This document shows, in pieces, positions 1 to 12,212 of a stretch of DNA of 64,000 nt. Each line of letters opens with the position of its first letter. Position 1 is the first letter of the stretch. The notes under the pieces were generated by a model that did not search any database, had not been told where the DNA came from, and was given only the letters and a program-made list of their open reading frames with translations. This stretch comes from Flaveria trinervia (taxonomy: Eukaryota > Streptophyta > Magnoliopsida > Asterales > Asteraceae): positions 2,465,001 to 2,529,000 of the forward strand of contig CM046453.1 in assembly GCA_025506515.1 (NCBI GenBank), written 5' to 3'. The position numbers and the translations under genes were made by a program.

Positions 1-1
1 C

Positions 2-2016
2 ATTAATGCTGCAACTCTCACGGTGATTGGGGTTGCAATGAAGTTAACTGTGGATTTGAGTGGTTCTATGCCTGGTGATGTGGACCAAGTGGCAAAGCTC
101 GGAAGCATGGCGTTCATGTGCACCATGATGGCTAATTTACTGCCTTGTTTAGCAACCATGGATAACAATGAGCTTCTGACTAACACTATTGCTTTGAGTA
201 TTTTGGTAATCACCTTAGTGGTGAATATTTGTATTCAAATAGAAACAGGTGTTATATCCTATAAAGAAGACGCCCGTCTCCTCAAGACTGTTGCAAAGAA
301 GTATGATTTAGAATCACTGGGCATACATCAAAATCGCAATACCATATTAGCAATAGTTTATGTTACTTTGTTAATGGTGTTATGGATAATGCATGTATGT
401 TCATCTTTGGCGATTCTAAAGTCCAAACAGATTATAGAATCAAAATACCAACAACATCATGAAACAGCTACAAAAGACGTTCAACCATCAAAGGGAAAAA
501 TTTTAACCGTTGAGAAGCTACAACAGCTTGTGAGCAGATATTGGATCATGTCAGGAAGTGGTAGTCCCCAATTCATCATAGCATGCTTTGTGACAACAAC
601 TGCTTCTGGGGTAATATGCACTTTAACCACTATTTTGCACACTCTAACTATATCTTGGAGTGTTTCAGCTATGTTGAAAGAAAACTATGATTCGGATTAT
701 AAGTGGTCAATGGTTGTAATTCTCATAGTACAGTTTATCGGAGTCATACTCGGTACAATCGCACCATTTTCTAGATGTTTTGCAACCTTAAGCTTTAAGG
801 TGTCCATCAAAAGCATTTTCAACCATAAGAAGGTGTTTATAGTTGAGAGCTACTGGACTCAGAAGTTATATGATTGGAAACAAGGTAGTATACGATTTCG
901 TCACCACAAAGTCAAGGTGGCCTTCATCGCTTTGAAAAACCGATTTCTCAACTTCTGTATAGAATTTCAGATGGGAGTTGTGATAGTATGCAAGATATTA
1001 GCATTGATCCTTTTTTTCTTTATGATATGTGTCTTCTATTGTTTTCATTGCTTGAAGTGGTTATTTCAAAGCGTCTTTAGATCACCCGACGAAAGACTGA
1101 GAACTTGGAACAACGTTGCTATATCTTGCAACTTGAAGATGAGATGGAGCTGGCTGAGAACACACTAGAAGATCTTTCAAAATCTATGAACCGATTGATC
1201 AAAAAGGGAGGAAAGAAACAACTGAACAATCTCAAAAATCTAATTAAAGGAAAAGCTACTCCAGGATTTCAAGGAGTTAAAAAGTTTGACGATGATCAGT
1301 ATGTTCCATATTTATCATCAAAAGTAGAATATCAAGATTGTTGGAGCTTATCATTGGTAACTCTAACAACCGTTGCCATTACTCTTCCTGACAGTGATGA
1401 AGCGGAAGTTGATAGTTTGTTGAGTAGTGTGAGGGAAGGTCTAGAATATGTCATACTTGTTGAAGAAAACCTTAATGGTAATGATGATTATGTAAGCATT
1501 CAAAAGGTAGCCGAAATGTTATGGCAAGAAGTTGATGTGTGCAAGAAATGGTTGGGAGAAAAGTTGCAACATATCACTTCTCAAGTGAATACTGTTTCTA
1601 GTCAGGATGATAAATTACAACAAATTGTTGAATTGTTCTTGGAAAAAGCGAAAGCAAAAATGAAAGATGAGGCGTCAAACGATTTCAAGTACACGTCTAT
1701 ATGTGCCTACTCAATGTGTCGCGTCACTAAAACAATCATTGATGAAAAGGAAGGTCACAAGGATTTATTTGTTAAATTATCATCAAGGATCGCTGACATT
1801 ATGGCTGCTTGTCTCACTAACTTGCCACAAGTCATAGCAATGAAATGTCACACAGGCACAATCGAGAAAAGAGAGGCATATGTCCAGACTGCTGCCCGAC
1901 TTCTAGGTGAGACTAAGGAGATCATCAACACCCTTCAAGATCATGATATTCCATGTATGAATCCAGATGACTTGCCATTTATTGATAAATGGCGTGACTT
2001 TTTAAGTGCTCCATAA
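2..2016 (+). CDS. Host gene 1: uncharacterised plant multi-pass membrane protein, 5' partial
   Basis: The reading frame is already open at base 2, so the true start lies left of the window. Part one (2 to the stop at 1166-1168) is rich in hydrophobic segments: about 110-150, 190-240, 350-420, 580-660, 715-770 and 975-1060. Part two (open from about 1081 to the TAA at 2014-2016) is a soluble, mostly helical domain of about 305 residues. The two parts lie in frames offset by -1 and overlap. Removing 986-1095 (GT...AG, phase 0) joins them. The gene is homologous along its whole length to the one at 26745-29125, including the motif PCLATMDNNELLTN and the C-terminal MNPDDLPFIDKWR. Homology continues into the 3' flank to about 2345. 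I recognise a plant family of unknown function but no named domain. It could be a pseudogene if the frame change is a real mutation; both halves staying open in two diverged copies argues against that. Confidence 0.72.
986..1095 (+). other. Candidate intron (or exitron) joining the two frames of host gene 1
   Basis: It starts GTATGC at a codon boundary and ends AAAG at 1095; an alternative acceptor is CTTTAG at 1080. Either length (110 or 95 nt) is 2 modulo 3, which shifts the upstream frame into the downstream one. The segment is U-rich, as plant introns are. The paralogue has the same donor and an AG at the matching distance (28044-28153). Against a simple intron, differences between the copies here look synonymous in the upstream frame, where the segment encodes a hydrophobic helix. 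It may therefore be an exonic intron or once-coding sequence. Confidence 0.45.
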
Positions 2017-4016
2017 TTCCTTAAAAATCATGTATTCGTTCTTCAAATAATGAAGGAAGTTCATTTACATTTGTCATAATATGCTACCTCTCTTCATCTG
2101 TTTTTTGTATTCCTCTAATATTGGGTTTCTAGCACTCAAGTATGAACCGTAGTTTGAAGCTGTTATAATTATCATGGATGACACATTTAATCGTCAAAGC
2201 AATTTGGGATGATATTGAGATGTAATATATTCCTTTAAATATTCTACCATTGCACTATATAACAAGTTCTAGTGACCAAGTCCATGGTACTTATAACTTG
2301 TATACTTTCCTAATCTACTTGTAAGATGTTGTGAATATTTGGTTTTTCCTATGTTGAATGTATATATCTTATTTTAAGGACATGTTATTGTTATTGTAAA
2401 GGTTTATGATTCAAAGTGATTACCATTGGATATTGAATGGGTTTAAATACAAAATACATTGAACAAATATCTTATAACTAATTAAGGACAAGATATCTAC
2501 AAAATAATACAAATAATAAATTTAAATTAAGATAATATAAACAAATATTGTTGCTAATTAAAAACCCCTCAGTTTGAGCAGTAGCTAGGAGAACAAGCGC
2601 ATTGGTTGGAGCAGACCCGTGTAAAGAGATGTCTCAGAAGGCCATCGGTAAATATATCTTCATACTAAAATCAACTAGAATATGCAAGACTCAATACACC
2701 AATATCTACCTTTTCTCTTACAAAATGAATGTTAGAGTTCCACGTGTTTAATCCTCTTCTTTTTGAACTAGATTTACATCAAATACATAACAGATATGCT
2801 ATTACAATAGATAATAGTGGCTAATTGAGTTGGGATAAAAAAATTCCAAAAGCAAGTTCGCAACAAACTTGTTTTAGCAACAACATTGGCAATCCCTTGG
2901 TTTTCGGCCTTTGACGGTTTAAGTCAAACAGTGCGCTAAACTAAAGCAAACCGTTTGTAACTATTCTTAATTATCAAAAACCAACATCGAACCGTTGAAG
3001 CTTAAAACGAATTGTGAGTGATAGTTGTGTTTTGCTTTAGTTTTACGCTTTGGGATTTATTTAGGCTTTATATGAATGCATTATATAAGAATAAAAAAGA
3101 GTGAATTACAAATTTTGTCCTTTACGTGTGTTTAAAATTATAAATCTTGTCCTAAAACTTTGATAAGTACACTAAGTGTCCTTTATTTGATAACTTATCG
3201 TTTTATATCATTTCTACCGACAAAGGTTATATCTTTTTGTTATTTTGTGTGAATGTATTATTTTACCCTTATCTCTTAAAGGATGAAATATTTAATTTTC
3301 ACTAATCTTTTTTTTTTTGTTTTTGTTTTATTTACTTTATCATTTTAATCACTGTTTGTTTAATAAATTTATGTGAAATATTATTACTTAGTTATTTTTA
3401 ATCTTTCTTATGAAACATATATTTATTTATGGGTTTTTAATTTATGATATTTTTTTAATATTTAGTTATGTACCTTTCTAATCGTACGAGAACAAATTTG
3501 ATAGTTCAAGATATATTTATTTTTGTTATAAAATTTAAATCAGTGATCGGTTTTGTTTCACTATCACTTTTTATTACCTTTTTTGGTATAAGCATTTTCA
3601 ACCATTTTAAACAATTTGGCTTACGGTTTATATTAAAAACCTATTAGAAACAATATGATTTTGATATATGACTTTTTTATATTTTACTTGGTTAAAATTA
3701 TTCTAGTTGGGCTATACGCATAATTAAGCTTTATTAAAAAGAATTAGAGAGTATTATTATCCATAAGCTTAACCGTAAGGAAGGGATTATTGTAAAAAAG
3801 GAAGTAAAACTAAAAGAATTAGAAGTATTATTATCAATTAGATCTTAGATCTAAGGGGTAAGAAAATCAAGTGGCATAATCGTAAATAATTGAAACTTTA
3901 AATAGCAGATCAAGGGTATTTTAGTCTTAATCATATTTTCAAGTTCTACCTTTTTTTTAAATATTCGTAACTTTTACATACAACATTTTTTTTAATTACA
4001 CCATTAAAATAAGCGT
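2017..4016. other. AT-rich spacer; no gene seen
   Basis: The first about 330 bases are 3' flank homologous to the flank of host gene 2 (29126-29410), for example the shared stretch around 'tgaaccg' and 'cttgtaagat'. The rest is AT-rich, with long T runs near 3310 and 3950, and no credible reading frame. The stretch near 3095-3200 has the look of an old dispersed repeat, but I cannot name it. Confidence 0.5.
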
Positions 4017-5269
4017 TGTAACACCCGGTTATTTTAAAAACAAAGACAAGAAATGAAGAATAAAAGAAAGAAAATCAATAAAGTCCAAGTGGAGGGACTA
4101 AAAGTATCCAAAAGGACATAATCTTTGAAAAGTTGGTGTAAAGGTGGGCATGGCCGCCCACCCTCTTTTCACATCACTTTCACTTCGGTTTTAGAGAGAG
4201 AGAGAAAGGAAGAGAGCAAACTCTCGGTTTGAAGAAAAGAAGAAGAAGAAGAACGAATCTAAGGTAAGAATTCGTGGCTTTTAAGTATTTATGACGGATT
4301 TGATCCCGGTTATATGTTTATGTGCTTATGTTTGTGTATGTGCTCGGGTGTGTGTGTTTGTGTATGTGCTCGGGTGTGTGTGTTTGGTGGGGTTTTGAGG
4401 TGTTTGAACTCAGTTGCAAAAGGGTTAGAAGAAAGAAACACCCAAGTTGCACCAGGTGAGTTCTAGACCCTAGACCCTGGTTTTTACTTGTTTTAAACTC
4501 TTTTTGGGGCTGAAAATGTATTAAAATGATTTTACAATGTTTATGTATGTATACTCGTATGTATTATGCATGTTGGATGATAATTTTGAATTCTCATAGG
4601 TTGTTCATGTTTAGAATAGCCCTGGTAAGCTTAGAATAGATAGGTATGATGAATGGGTTCGAAATCATCCTAGAAACATGTTACACAGTGTAACACCCGA
4701 ATATTTATTATTTTGAAGCCGGTGAAGAAAGAAAAGAAAATAAAGTTCAAAGTCGAGGGACCAAACTCGCCAACGAGAAAAGTTGGAAAATGTGGTGATA
4801 TTAGTAGGGAGAGGGCAGCCCACTCTCCCCACACCCCCACATTTCAGACTTCATAGAGAGAAAAGAGAGAATAAGAGAAAAAGAGTGGTTCGGGTGATTC
4901 GGGTGGCCAAACTCGTTGTGTAGCAAGCCAAATCACAGCCCTTAACATTGTGCTTGTTTATGTGAGTTCTAGGACCCTACTTTTACTTGTTTTCAACCGA
5001 TTTTGGGGCTGGAAAGCATAAAACCCCGTTTTTGTATGTGTATGTGTTTGACCCATTTGGGTGTGATGTGTGTGATACGTTTCGTGGATGTTTCCGGGCT
5101 TGTGTGTGCTTGTATGGTGTTATGGTATGCATTCCTAAGGTCCAGGAGGGTTAATTTAGGCTTAAAATGGGTTTAGATGAGTTTGGAGGCCGAAAACCCT
5201 CGGCTGCAGTCGGGATGAACTCCATTCTGCATCAGCTAGGGCTAGGGACCGAATGGAGGCCATATGGCC

Positions 5270-5620
5270 GATTGAGGGGCGATTGAGGTCATTCGCACGA
5301 TTGGGATTCATCACATGATTGAGGATTCAATCGCACGACTAAGGTTTCAGTCGCACGACTAAGGTTTCAGTCGCACGACTGGGAGCCATCGCATGGGGAG
5401 TCATGCGACTGAGGTTCAGTCGCATAAGTGCTTTGTCGCATGAGTTCATTCGCATTAGATCAGTCGCATAGGTGCCCATTCACATTTGTTCCATCCGCAT
5501 GAGTTCATACGCACGACTGGATGCCCATTCGCCTAATGTTCACCGCTTGAGTTCAATCGCATGATGTTCAGTCGCATGGAGGCCATTCGACTATTGGGTC
5601 TCCATACGCACGATTAGGGC
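5270..5620. repeat. Degenerate TCGCACGA minisatellite in solo LTR F
   Basis: About 15-20 imperfect units carry the core TCGCA(C/T)GA, often as 'gtcgcacgacta', with variable spacers such as 'aggtttcag'. There are two near-identical neighbours around 5344-5380. The same core recurs in solo LTR E at 21790-22260. Unit length is too variable to be a classical satellite. Confidence 0.7.
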
Positions 5621-6087
5621 TGTTGCACCCGAAGAAAGTGTAGTTAGACTTCTGGCTTTCGGGGGAAAGTGCAGATGTAAGTCTTGACGTAAAGGTTTCC
5701 TGTAAGAGCATGTAAGATAGCAGATATGGCCTTAGAAGCATGTAGGCATAGAGATGATGATGTTGCGCCACAATCTGTTCGACGTACAACAATGTGTTGC
5801 ACTACTTCAACAAGTCTGCGTTATGTATGTATGATGTTGCCCTGTATGATGTGATGTGGATGTATGTTAATGTTCCTTAGTATGATGTATAATATCTTTC
5901 CTATGGCTTTACTTATTATGAGGAATGAATGAAGTATTATGCAACGTAAATTGAAAGATAATGAAAGAGGAACATGATGATGAATGCATGCATTAATGAA
6001 CGAATGAAACGTCTTGCATGCATCGGATAACGGGTCCTTTTTTGTGATTGACCCTTAATGTAGAACCTCTACCGCTTACCCCTAGTA

Positions 6088-6228
6088 TTGTGGCATACGT
6101 TTAGCTGTTCATTTATTGACTTCGGCCCAGTAGCTAAGACTGATGGTTACTCCTAGTACCGGGCATACGTTTAGCTGTTCATTTATTGACTTCGGCCCGG
6201 TAGCTAAGACTAGCCGGGTTAGCACATG
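6088..6228. repeat. 70-bp tandem duplication in solo LTR F
   Basis: A unit with 'catacgtttagctgttcatt' begins at 6094 and again at 6164, a period of 70 bp, with only a few differences ('cggcccagtagctaag' against 'cggcccggtagctaag'). It is a local two-copy tandem duplication with no coding content. Confidence 0.85.
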
Positions 6229-6390
6229 GTATTGGTACGGTGATGTCCGATGCGCAAGTAAAGTTATAGAACGAATGGACGAATGAATGAATGAAGAAGA
6301 TAATAATGACATTATCTATGTGTACGTATGATGTTGATCATGCAAAAGTAACGAATGGTTTTATATGAAAGTAAAGTATGTTTTGTAATA

Positions 6391-6436
6391 AAACTAGAAC
6401 TCACTCAGCAACGTTGACTTTTTATATGTTTTCCAG
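6391..6436 (+). promoter_or_regulatory. Conserved acceptor-like LTR block (copy in F)
   Basis: It reads AAACTAGAACTCACTCAG, then GTTGAC, a T-rich run, and TTTTCCAG at 6436. It lies 261 nt before the LTR end. Near-identical blocks occur at 7671-7714 and 23541-23584 (A). Related ones occur in E, B, C and D at similar distances from their LTR ends. The form (pyrimidine tract, then CAG) resembles a 3' splice site. Confidence 0.5.
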
Positions 6437-6702
6437 TTGGCAGGTAATGTTTGTTGAGGATGGCACCGTGAAGCTACTCAGCTCCTTTTGGGATGGCATT
6501 CTTTTGATTGATGTTTTTGCATTGTAATGCGAACAAACTATTTTGTAATGAATGTTGTATTAGCTTGCAAAAGCATTTACATGGAAATGAAAGATTGTTT
6601 TAGTTTTCCGCTGCATATTTATGAAATACAAATGTAATTATACGTTTTATGTGTGATGAGAACCCAGCTGTAAGCGTCCCGATTTTGGGGCCTTAAACAC
6701 AA

Positions 6703-7017
6703 AAGGTTCATGCGCCTGGAAATGCCTTAGAAGAATTTAGTGTAACTCATGCACCTGAACAATGGTCCATGCGCCTAGAATATTAGTTAGACGACTAAGT
6801 GTAGGCCCATGCGCCCAAGTGGCCCGTGCGTCTAAATGTCCATGCGCCCAAATAGTGCCCATGCCCCCAAGTGGCCCATGCGTCTAAGTGTCCATGCGCC
6901 TGAATAGTTCATGCGCCTAAGTGTTAAAATGATTAAGTGTTGGCTGATGCGCCTACATAGTGATGAAACACCTAAACAGGGCTCATGCGCCCAAATAGTG
7001 TCAAAGCGCCTAAACAC
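6703..7017. repeat. CATGCGCC minisatellite in left LTR of A
   Basis: About 18 imperfect units carry the core CATGCGCC(T/C), separated by 5-20 nt spacers such as 'taaatagtgcc' and 'caagtggcc'. The right LTR holds an orthologous array at 19690-20090. A reading frame on the opposite strand rich in LRRM/GAW is a by-product of the repeat. Confidence 0.75.
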
Positions 7018-7670
7018 TTAGAAATTATTACAGAATTTTTGGGAGTCTGTGCTTTTAGGGTTTTGACCGAGGCTTGAATAGGGCTTATTAATGATGAGTT
7101 TCATGCATGATTATGATTGCCTTATGATTGTTCCTTATTATTATTGTTATTATTATTATTACTTATAGTGTGTGACTTTACGTGGTATCTTTATTATCGT
7201 AACTTAAAGTATATTGTAATAATAAAAAGCAATAAAGAAGAGAAGTGGAACATTAATAAAATGTTACAAGTCTTGCAAGCTTACAGGAGTTACACGACCA
7301 TGTTGTCGTTAGCTCGAGCGTGTTGCGGGTTAGCTACCCTACAATGCACACGAGGCCAGTCAATTAAGATTGGCAGGACCTTTGCAGCGTGTCCTGGGTG
7401 ATTGGGTCGGCCTTGAATACAGTAAACAGAACCCTTTTAACGGATATAGATGGCCCATCACCCGTTTTCCACCGCGCATACAGTATGGGGTATTGCTCAT
7501 TGGTCCATACAGAAAGTAAAAGATAAAGATAAAAGATTACAGAACATACAAGGCATACAGTAAAGAGAACCCATATAGTTAATGCGTGCTTGCATACAAA
7601 GTAAAGAGTTGTATTTCATAGAAAGAGTATTTTTCATATACAACATACAGAAAATATTTTATTACTTTTA

Positions 7671-7714
7671 AAACTAGAACTCACTTAGCAATGCTGACTT
7701 TTGTACATTTTCAG
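7671..7714 (+). promoter_or_regulatory. Conserved acceptor-like LTR block (left LTR of A)
   Basis: It reads AAACTAGAACTCACTTAG, then GCTGAC, T-rich sequence, and TTTTCAG at 7714. It sits 281 nt before the LTR end at 7995. Paired with the donor-like GTAAGA at 4264 it would define a leader intron wholly inside the LTR, which now also contains solo LTR F. Confidence 0.5.
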
Positions 7715-7998
7715 TTGACAGGTAATTATTGTTGAGGATGGCACGAGGGTGAAGCCACTTGGTAGGAAAAGACTGACATTTATTCGTATTTTATGTTGTT
7801 GTTGTTTTGTAATGCAGTAAAACAATTATTTTGTAATCAGTAAACGATGATGTATTGCTCAACAATAGAGGTTTAAATGAAATGAATGCTTTTTGATAAA
7901 TTATTTCCGTTGCTTAAGTTTGTATAATTATAATGTATAATGTTTTAACTGTTGTGATTGACCAACTGTGAGGTTTCCAGGAACGGGGCCTTACAAGT

Positions 7999-8010
7999 TG
8001 GTATCAGAGC
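7999..8010 (+). other. Primer-binding site of A (initiator tRNA-Met type)
   Basis: TGGTATCAGAGC lies three bases after the end of the left LTR. This is the usual plant PBS complementary to the 3' end of initiator methionine tRNA and fixes the direction of the element as plus. Confidence 0.9.
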
Positions 8011-8347
8011 CAAAGTTTAATAGAATTGGGTTAAATAAAATTTTTAAAACCTAAACTTAAATTGAAAATGGGACAAATGGAGGGGTGTATGCCCGAGTAG
8101 CTACGTGCCATCAGGTATGTCTTTTCTTAATGATACCGGTATTATGTGCATATGCTATTTGATTTAGGTGCTCTTAGTAGATTTAGATATTGATTAGGTC
8201 AGGATAGAAAAAGCTTCGGGTATGAAGAGTAAAGTAGTGACTAATCACAACTGGCCACTGTAATTAAGGACTTACTATACTTGACATAAACTGAGCTATT
8301 ACCTTGAATGACCGCGTTAGTGTTTGAATCTTATAGTGTGCGTTTAG

Positions 8348-9567
8348 ATGATGGCTGGCGGTAGATCTTCGAAAGCCTCTCGTGGTGGAGGTCACGGTGC
8401 TACTCCGCGACCCAAGAGAGGGAGACCCAGAGTCAAGAAAGTGGTTCATGAAGAACCAGAGACCCCTCATCCGGAGGGTGGCGACGAGAGCGTCAATCTG
8501 AGAGCCTCAATAAAGGAGGCTATTGTGGAAGAAGTTCATCAAGTCATGCAGACAATCTTACCATCTGTAGTGACCGAAGTTATCAAGACAGTACGGGAAA
8601 GGGATAGAAAGGAGAGGAACAAGTACTCAGGAGAACGAGAGCAACTGAGTCGGAAACGGTTCTCTCTGATGATGAAGAGGAGGAAGAAGAGCCTGTGTCG
8701 GAGGCAGCATGAGACTGTAACTACGGGGCGTTTATGAGATGCAAGCCCCCTACCTTCGATGGAAATGGCACTGCTGCTGCTGCTCACCAGTGGGTGAGGG
8801 AAATGGAGGTTGTCCTTGATATTAGTGAGTGCTATGAAGATCAGAAGGTGAAATTCGCTACCCACTCTTTTGTGGACTCGGCTTTGTGCTGTTGGGACAA
8901 CATTGTCCAAGCCGAGGGTAGCAGGGCCATTAGGAGAATAAGATGGCCTGAACTGAAGAAGTTAGTGATTGAGGAATTCTATCCCCACAGAGAGATGGAT
9001 AAGGTAGAATAAGAGTTCCTTCAGCTGGAGGCGGGAACGATGACACATCAGCAGTACACCACAAAATTTAATGAAATGGCGTGGCTGGTGCCCGATCAAG
9101 TGACACCACTGTCACGAAAGATTAAGAGATACATCTAGGGGCTGCCGACGTATATCCATAGGCATATGATCGCCGCCCGGCCGATCACTTTTAGGTCAAC
9201 GGTTAATTTGGCTGGTAGATTATATGATGAGCGCGAGGTGGTGGTGGCTGAGGTGAACAAGAAGGGTGGTGGTGACCAGAACTGGAATGGGAAACGGTTT
9301 GGACGTGGTGGAGCCGCTCCAAACAATAAGGTGGCGAAGGTGGGTGACTGACGTGTGGTCACATCTGGTGCAGGGTTGAAGAAGTGTGGCAAATGTGGAA
9401 GGGATCATACTAGTAAGTGCAGGATGGGAATTAATGTATGCTTCAGGTGTGGCAAGCCTAGCCACATCGCTAAAGACTGTAAAAAGCCGAGGGCGGAAAG
9501 CTCAGGAGAGGGGAATAAGAAGCCGGAGGAAGGAGGGCAGAGGGCAAGTGCTAGAGCTTACACTATG
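8348..9567 (+). pseudogene. Decayed gag of first A copy
   Basis: The start is taken at the tandem ATGATG (8348/8351), matching the ATG of the second copy at 13453. The N-terminus is basic and Gly/Arg-rich. A capsid-like part follows from about 8734 (PTFDG, then WDNIVQ and WPELKKLVIEEF). Two zinc-knuckle motifs follow, CGKCGRDHTSKC near 9385 and CFRCGKPSHIAKDC near 9447. Breaks: a frameshift around 8640-8700, and stops at 9010-9012, 9136-9138 (CAG to TAG by comparison with the second copy) and 9349-9351. The second copy has one more knuckle-like unit, so this copy has lost it or never had it. Not functional. Confidence 0.8.
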
Positions 9568-12170
9568 ACCCGGGAGGAAGCTAGAGCTGATCCCGATATG
9601 GTGTCAGGTATGTTTCTAGTAAACCAGATTTATGCCTCTGTATTGTTTGATTCCGGTACTAGCAGGAGTTTTATTTCTACTATTTGGTGTGCCAAGTTGC
9701 CTGTTGGTAGTAAAAAGGTCAGTGAACCATTCGATGTAGAAACTGCTATTGGTAAGTCCACTAGAATAACTAATGTGATAGAGGACTGTGCTATAGAATT
9801 AGAAGGTCATAGGTTTGCTGCTAGGTTACACGTGGTGCCCCTAGGTGGATTTAATATAGTACTAGGGATGGACTGGTTAGCAACCTATGAAGCAAACAGT
9901 GTATGTCGCAAGAAGATGATTCGATTAGTTGCGTCCGATGGGAGTTTGGTTACGATTTATGGAGATCGCGTTACTACGATCCCGAAAATGATTTCGATGG
10001 CGATGGCGGGGAAATGCATGAAACGTGGATGTAGTGCCTACTTGGCCTATGTAAAAGATGTGGATGCGTCGCTGCCGCAATTATCTGAGGTACTAGTGGT
10101 GTGCGACTTTCCGAACGTATTCCCGGAAGACTTACCCGGCGTGCCACCAGATCGCGAGATTGAGTTCCAAATTGATTTGATACCCGGAGCTCAACCCGTT
10201 GCCAAAGCACCGTATCGGTTAGCTCCGACGGAAATGAATGAGCTGATGGAGCAGTTGCAAGAGCTGCTCGATAAGGGGTTCACTAGACCGAGTATCTCTC
10301 CCTGGGGTGCTCCGGTCCTGTTTGTGAAGAAGAAAGACGGTAGTATGAGGATGTGCATCGACTACCGTGAGTTGAACAAGCTGACAGTGAAGAACCGATA
10401 CCCCTTACGAGGATTCATGATTTGTTTTATCAGCTTCAGGGTGCTAGTTGGTTTTCAAGGATAGATCTTCGATCTGGTTACCATCAGCTGAAGGTGAAGG
10501 AGTAGGATATCCCTAAAACAGCTTTTCACACGCGCTACGATCACTATGAATTCCTCGTTATATCATTTGGTCTGACCAATGCGCCAGCTGCTTTTATGGA
10601 CTTGATGAATAGAGTGTGTCGGCCGATATTGGATAGATTAATGATTGTGTTTATTGATGATATCCTGCTCTACTCGAAGAGCAAAGAAGAGCATGCAGGA
10701 CACATCCGGGAGGTGTTGGAGACCTTAAGAAGGGAGAAGTTGTATGCCAAATTCTCCAAGTGCGCGTTCTGGTTGCGCGAAGTTCAATTCTTAGGTCATG
10801 TGGTAAATCCCGAGGGGATTATGGTAGACCCTGCTAAAGTGGAGGTAGTGATGCAATGGAAGTCACCAAGACGCCATCCGAGATTCGTAGTTTCTTGGGG
10901 TTGGCGGGATATTATCGAAGGTTCATTCAAGACTTTTCCAAGATCGCTTCTCCACTAACCAAATTGACCCGAAAGGATGTAAAGTTTATATGGGGTCAAT
11001 CTCAAGAGCAGGCTTTCGAGGAGTTAAAGGCAATGTTGACTCAAGCTCCTACTTTGTCATTACCCGAAGGAAGTGAGGATTTGATGGTTTATTCACATGC
11101 TTCCTACTCAGGGTTGGGGTGCGTATTAATGCAGAGAGAGAAGGTTATAGCCTATGCATCCTGACAGTTGAAAGTTCATGAGGTCAATTATCCCACTCAT
11201 GACTTGGATCTAGCAGTCGTGGTCTTTGCATTGAAGATTTGGAGGCACTATCTCTACGGGACGAAGTGCAGCATTTTTACTGACCACAAGAGCTTGAAGT
11301 ACTTCTTCGAGCAAAAAGATCTGAACATGAGGCAGAGAAGATGGTTGGAGCTCATAAAAGATTATGATTATGAGATCCATTACCATCCGACAAAGCCAAC
11401 GTGGTGGCTGATGCTCTTAGCCAAAAGGAGTGGCCCGAGCCAATTCGAGTGAACGCATATTAACTGATCATGACCTCTGATGTAATAAAGCAATTCAAAG
11501 AGTTTCAAGATCAGGAACTGAAAGAAGATCATCTTAACTCTGAAAGGATGAGAGGTCTGGTTGGGGAATTGGGTGAAAACACACTCGTTGTTAAAACCCG
11601 ATTTGGACGAGTGTGGATTCCTCATTTTGGGGATCTACGTGTGAGGATTATGGATGAAGCTCACAAGACTCGATACCCCATTCATCCCGGTGCCACAAAA
11701 ATGTATCAAGATATGAAGAAAGATTATTGGTGGCCGGGTATGAAGCGTGATATGGTGGAGTATGTGAGTAAGTGCCTTACTTGCTTACAGGTGAAGGCCG
11801 AACATCAGAAGCCGTATGGGAAGATTCAACCTTTAGATATACCAGAATGGAAGTGGGAGCACATCACCATGGATTTCAAAACGAAGTTTCCACGTACTCC
11901 GAAGGGTACAATGCCATATTGGTGATTGTCGACCATTTGACGAAAAGTGCTCACTTCCTAACGATCCGCGAGACATATTCATCTGAGAGGTTGGCGGATC
12001 TATTCATCAAGGAAATTGTAACTCGTCACTGTGTGCCGGTGTCTATTGTGTCTTATCGTGACACCCGGTTTAGCTCTAAATTTTACAAGAAACTCCATGA
12101 CGTCATGGGGACGAGGTTACATATTAGCACGGCTTATCATCCCCAAACTGATGGTTAGTCAGAAAGGACC
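9568..12170 (+). pseudogene. Decayed pol of first A copy (protease, RT, RNase H, integrase), 3' truncated
   Basis: Retropepsin active site Asp-Ser-Gly is at 9649-9657. The RT begins around 10180 (PPDREIEF, then the CIDYREL motif); the catalytic FIDDIL is at 10650. RNase H follows from about 11050 (TDHKSLKYFF near 11279). Integrase follows from about 11480, with the His/Cys zinc domain near 11680-11800 and the STAYHPQTDG motif at 12124-12155. Lesions include a frameshift near 10410, stops at 10503-10505, 11162-11164 and 12156-12158, and frame changes near 10900 and 11430. Integrase ends abruptly where the CACTA-like DNA begins. A 35-bp piece (12068-12105) is repeated at 12177-12212 at the junction. 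Confidence 0.82.
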
Positions 12171-12212
12171 ATTTGTCGGCTCTAAATTTTAGAAGAAACT
12201 CCATGACGTCGT

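Larger units (their letters stand above)
4689..6697 (+). mobile_element. Solo LTR F (Ty3/gypsy), nested in the A LTR
   Basis: It starts TGTAACACCCGA and ends GGGGCCTTAAA; the expected final CA appears mutated. It is flanked by a 5-bp target duplication with one mismatch, CACAG (4684-4688) and CACAA (6698-6702). The uninterrupted site is visible in the right LTR of A near 19690 (ttacacagaaggttc), which confirms the insertion. There is no internal region, so the full element was lost by LTR-LTR recombination. F is related to A: both share the block starting AAACTAGAACTCACT. Confidence 0.8.
4017..7995 (+). repeat. Left (5') LTR of A, interrupted by solo LTR F
   Basis: It runs from TGTAACACCCGG to GGGGCCTTACA, directly followed by the PBS. 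Without the nested LTR it is about 1.97 kb. It includes a GA-rich stretch (4193-4260) followed by a strong donor-like AAG|GTAAGA (4261-4269), a second donor-like CAG|GTGAGT near 4456, a CATGCGCC minisatellite, and an acceptor-like block ending TTTTCAG at 7714. It matches 18099-23849 in pieces. Confidence 0.8.

Noticed and set aside
5568..5792. Minus-strand ORF and similar short ORFs at 6109-6312, 6832-7017, 7117-7401 and 21656-22420
   Set aside because: They lie within LTRs or their minisatellites, have no protein features, and differ in the homologous LTR copy.
7999..8010. tRNA gene fragments at the PBS sites (also 25690, 38994, 41960)
   Set aside because: Only 12-13 bases match the tRNA 3' end complement and each sits beside an LTR; no cloverleaf is present.
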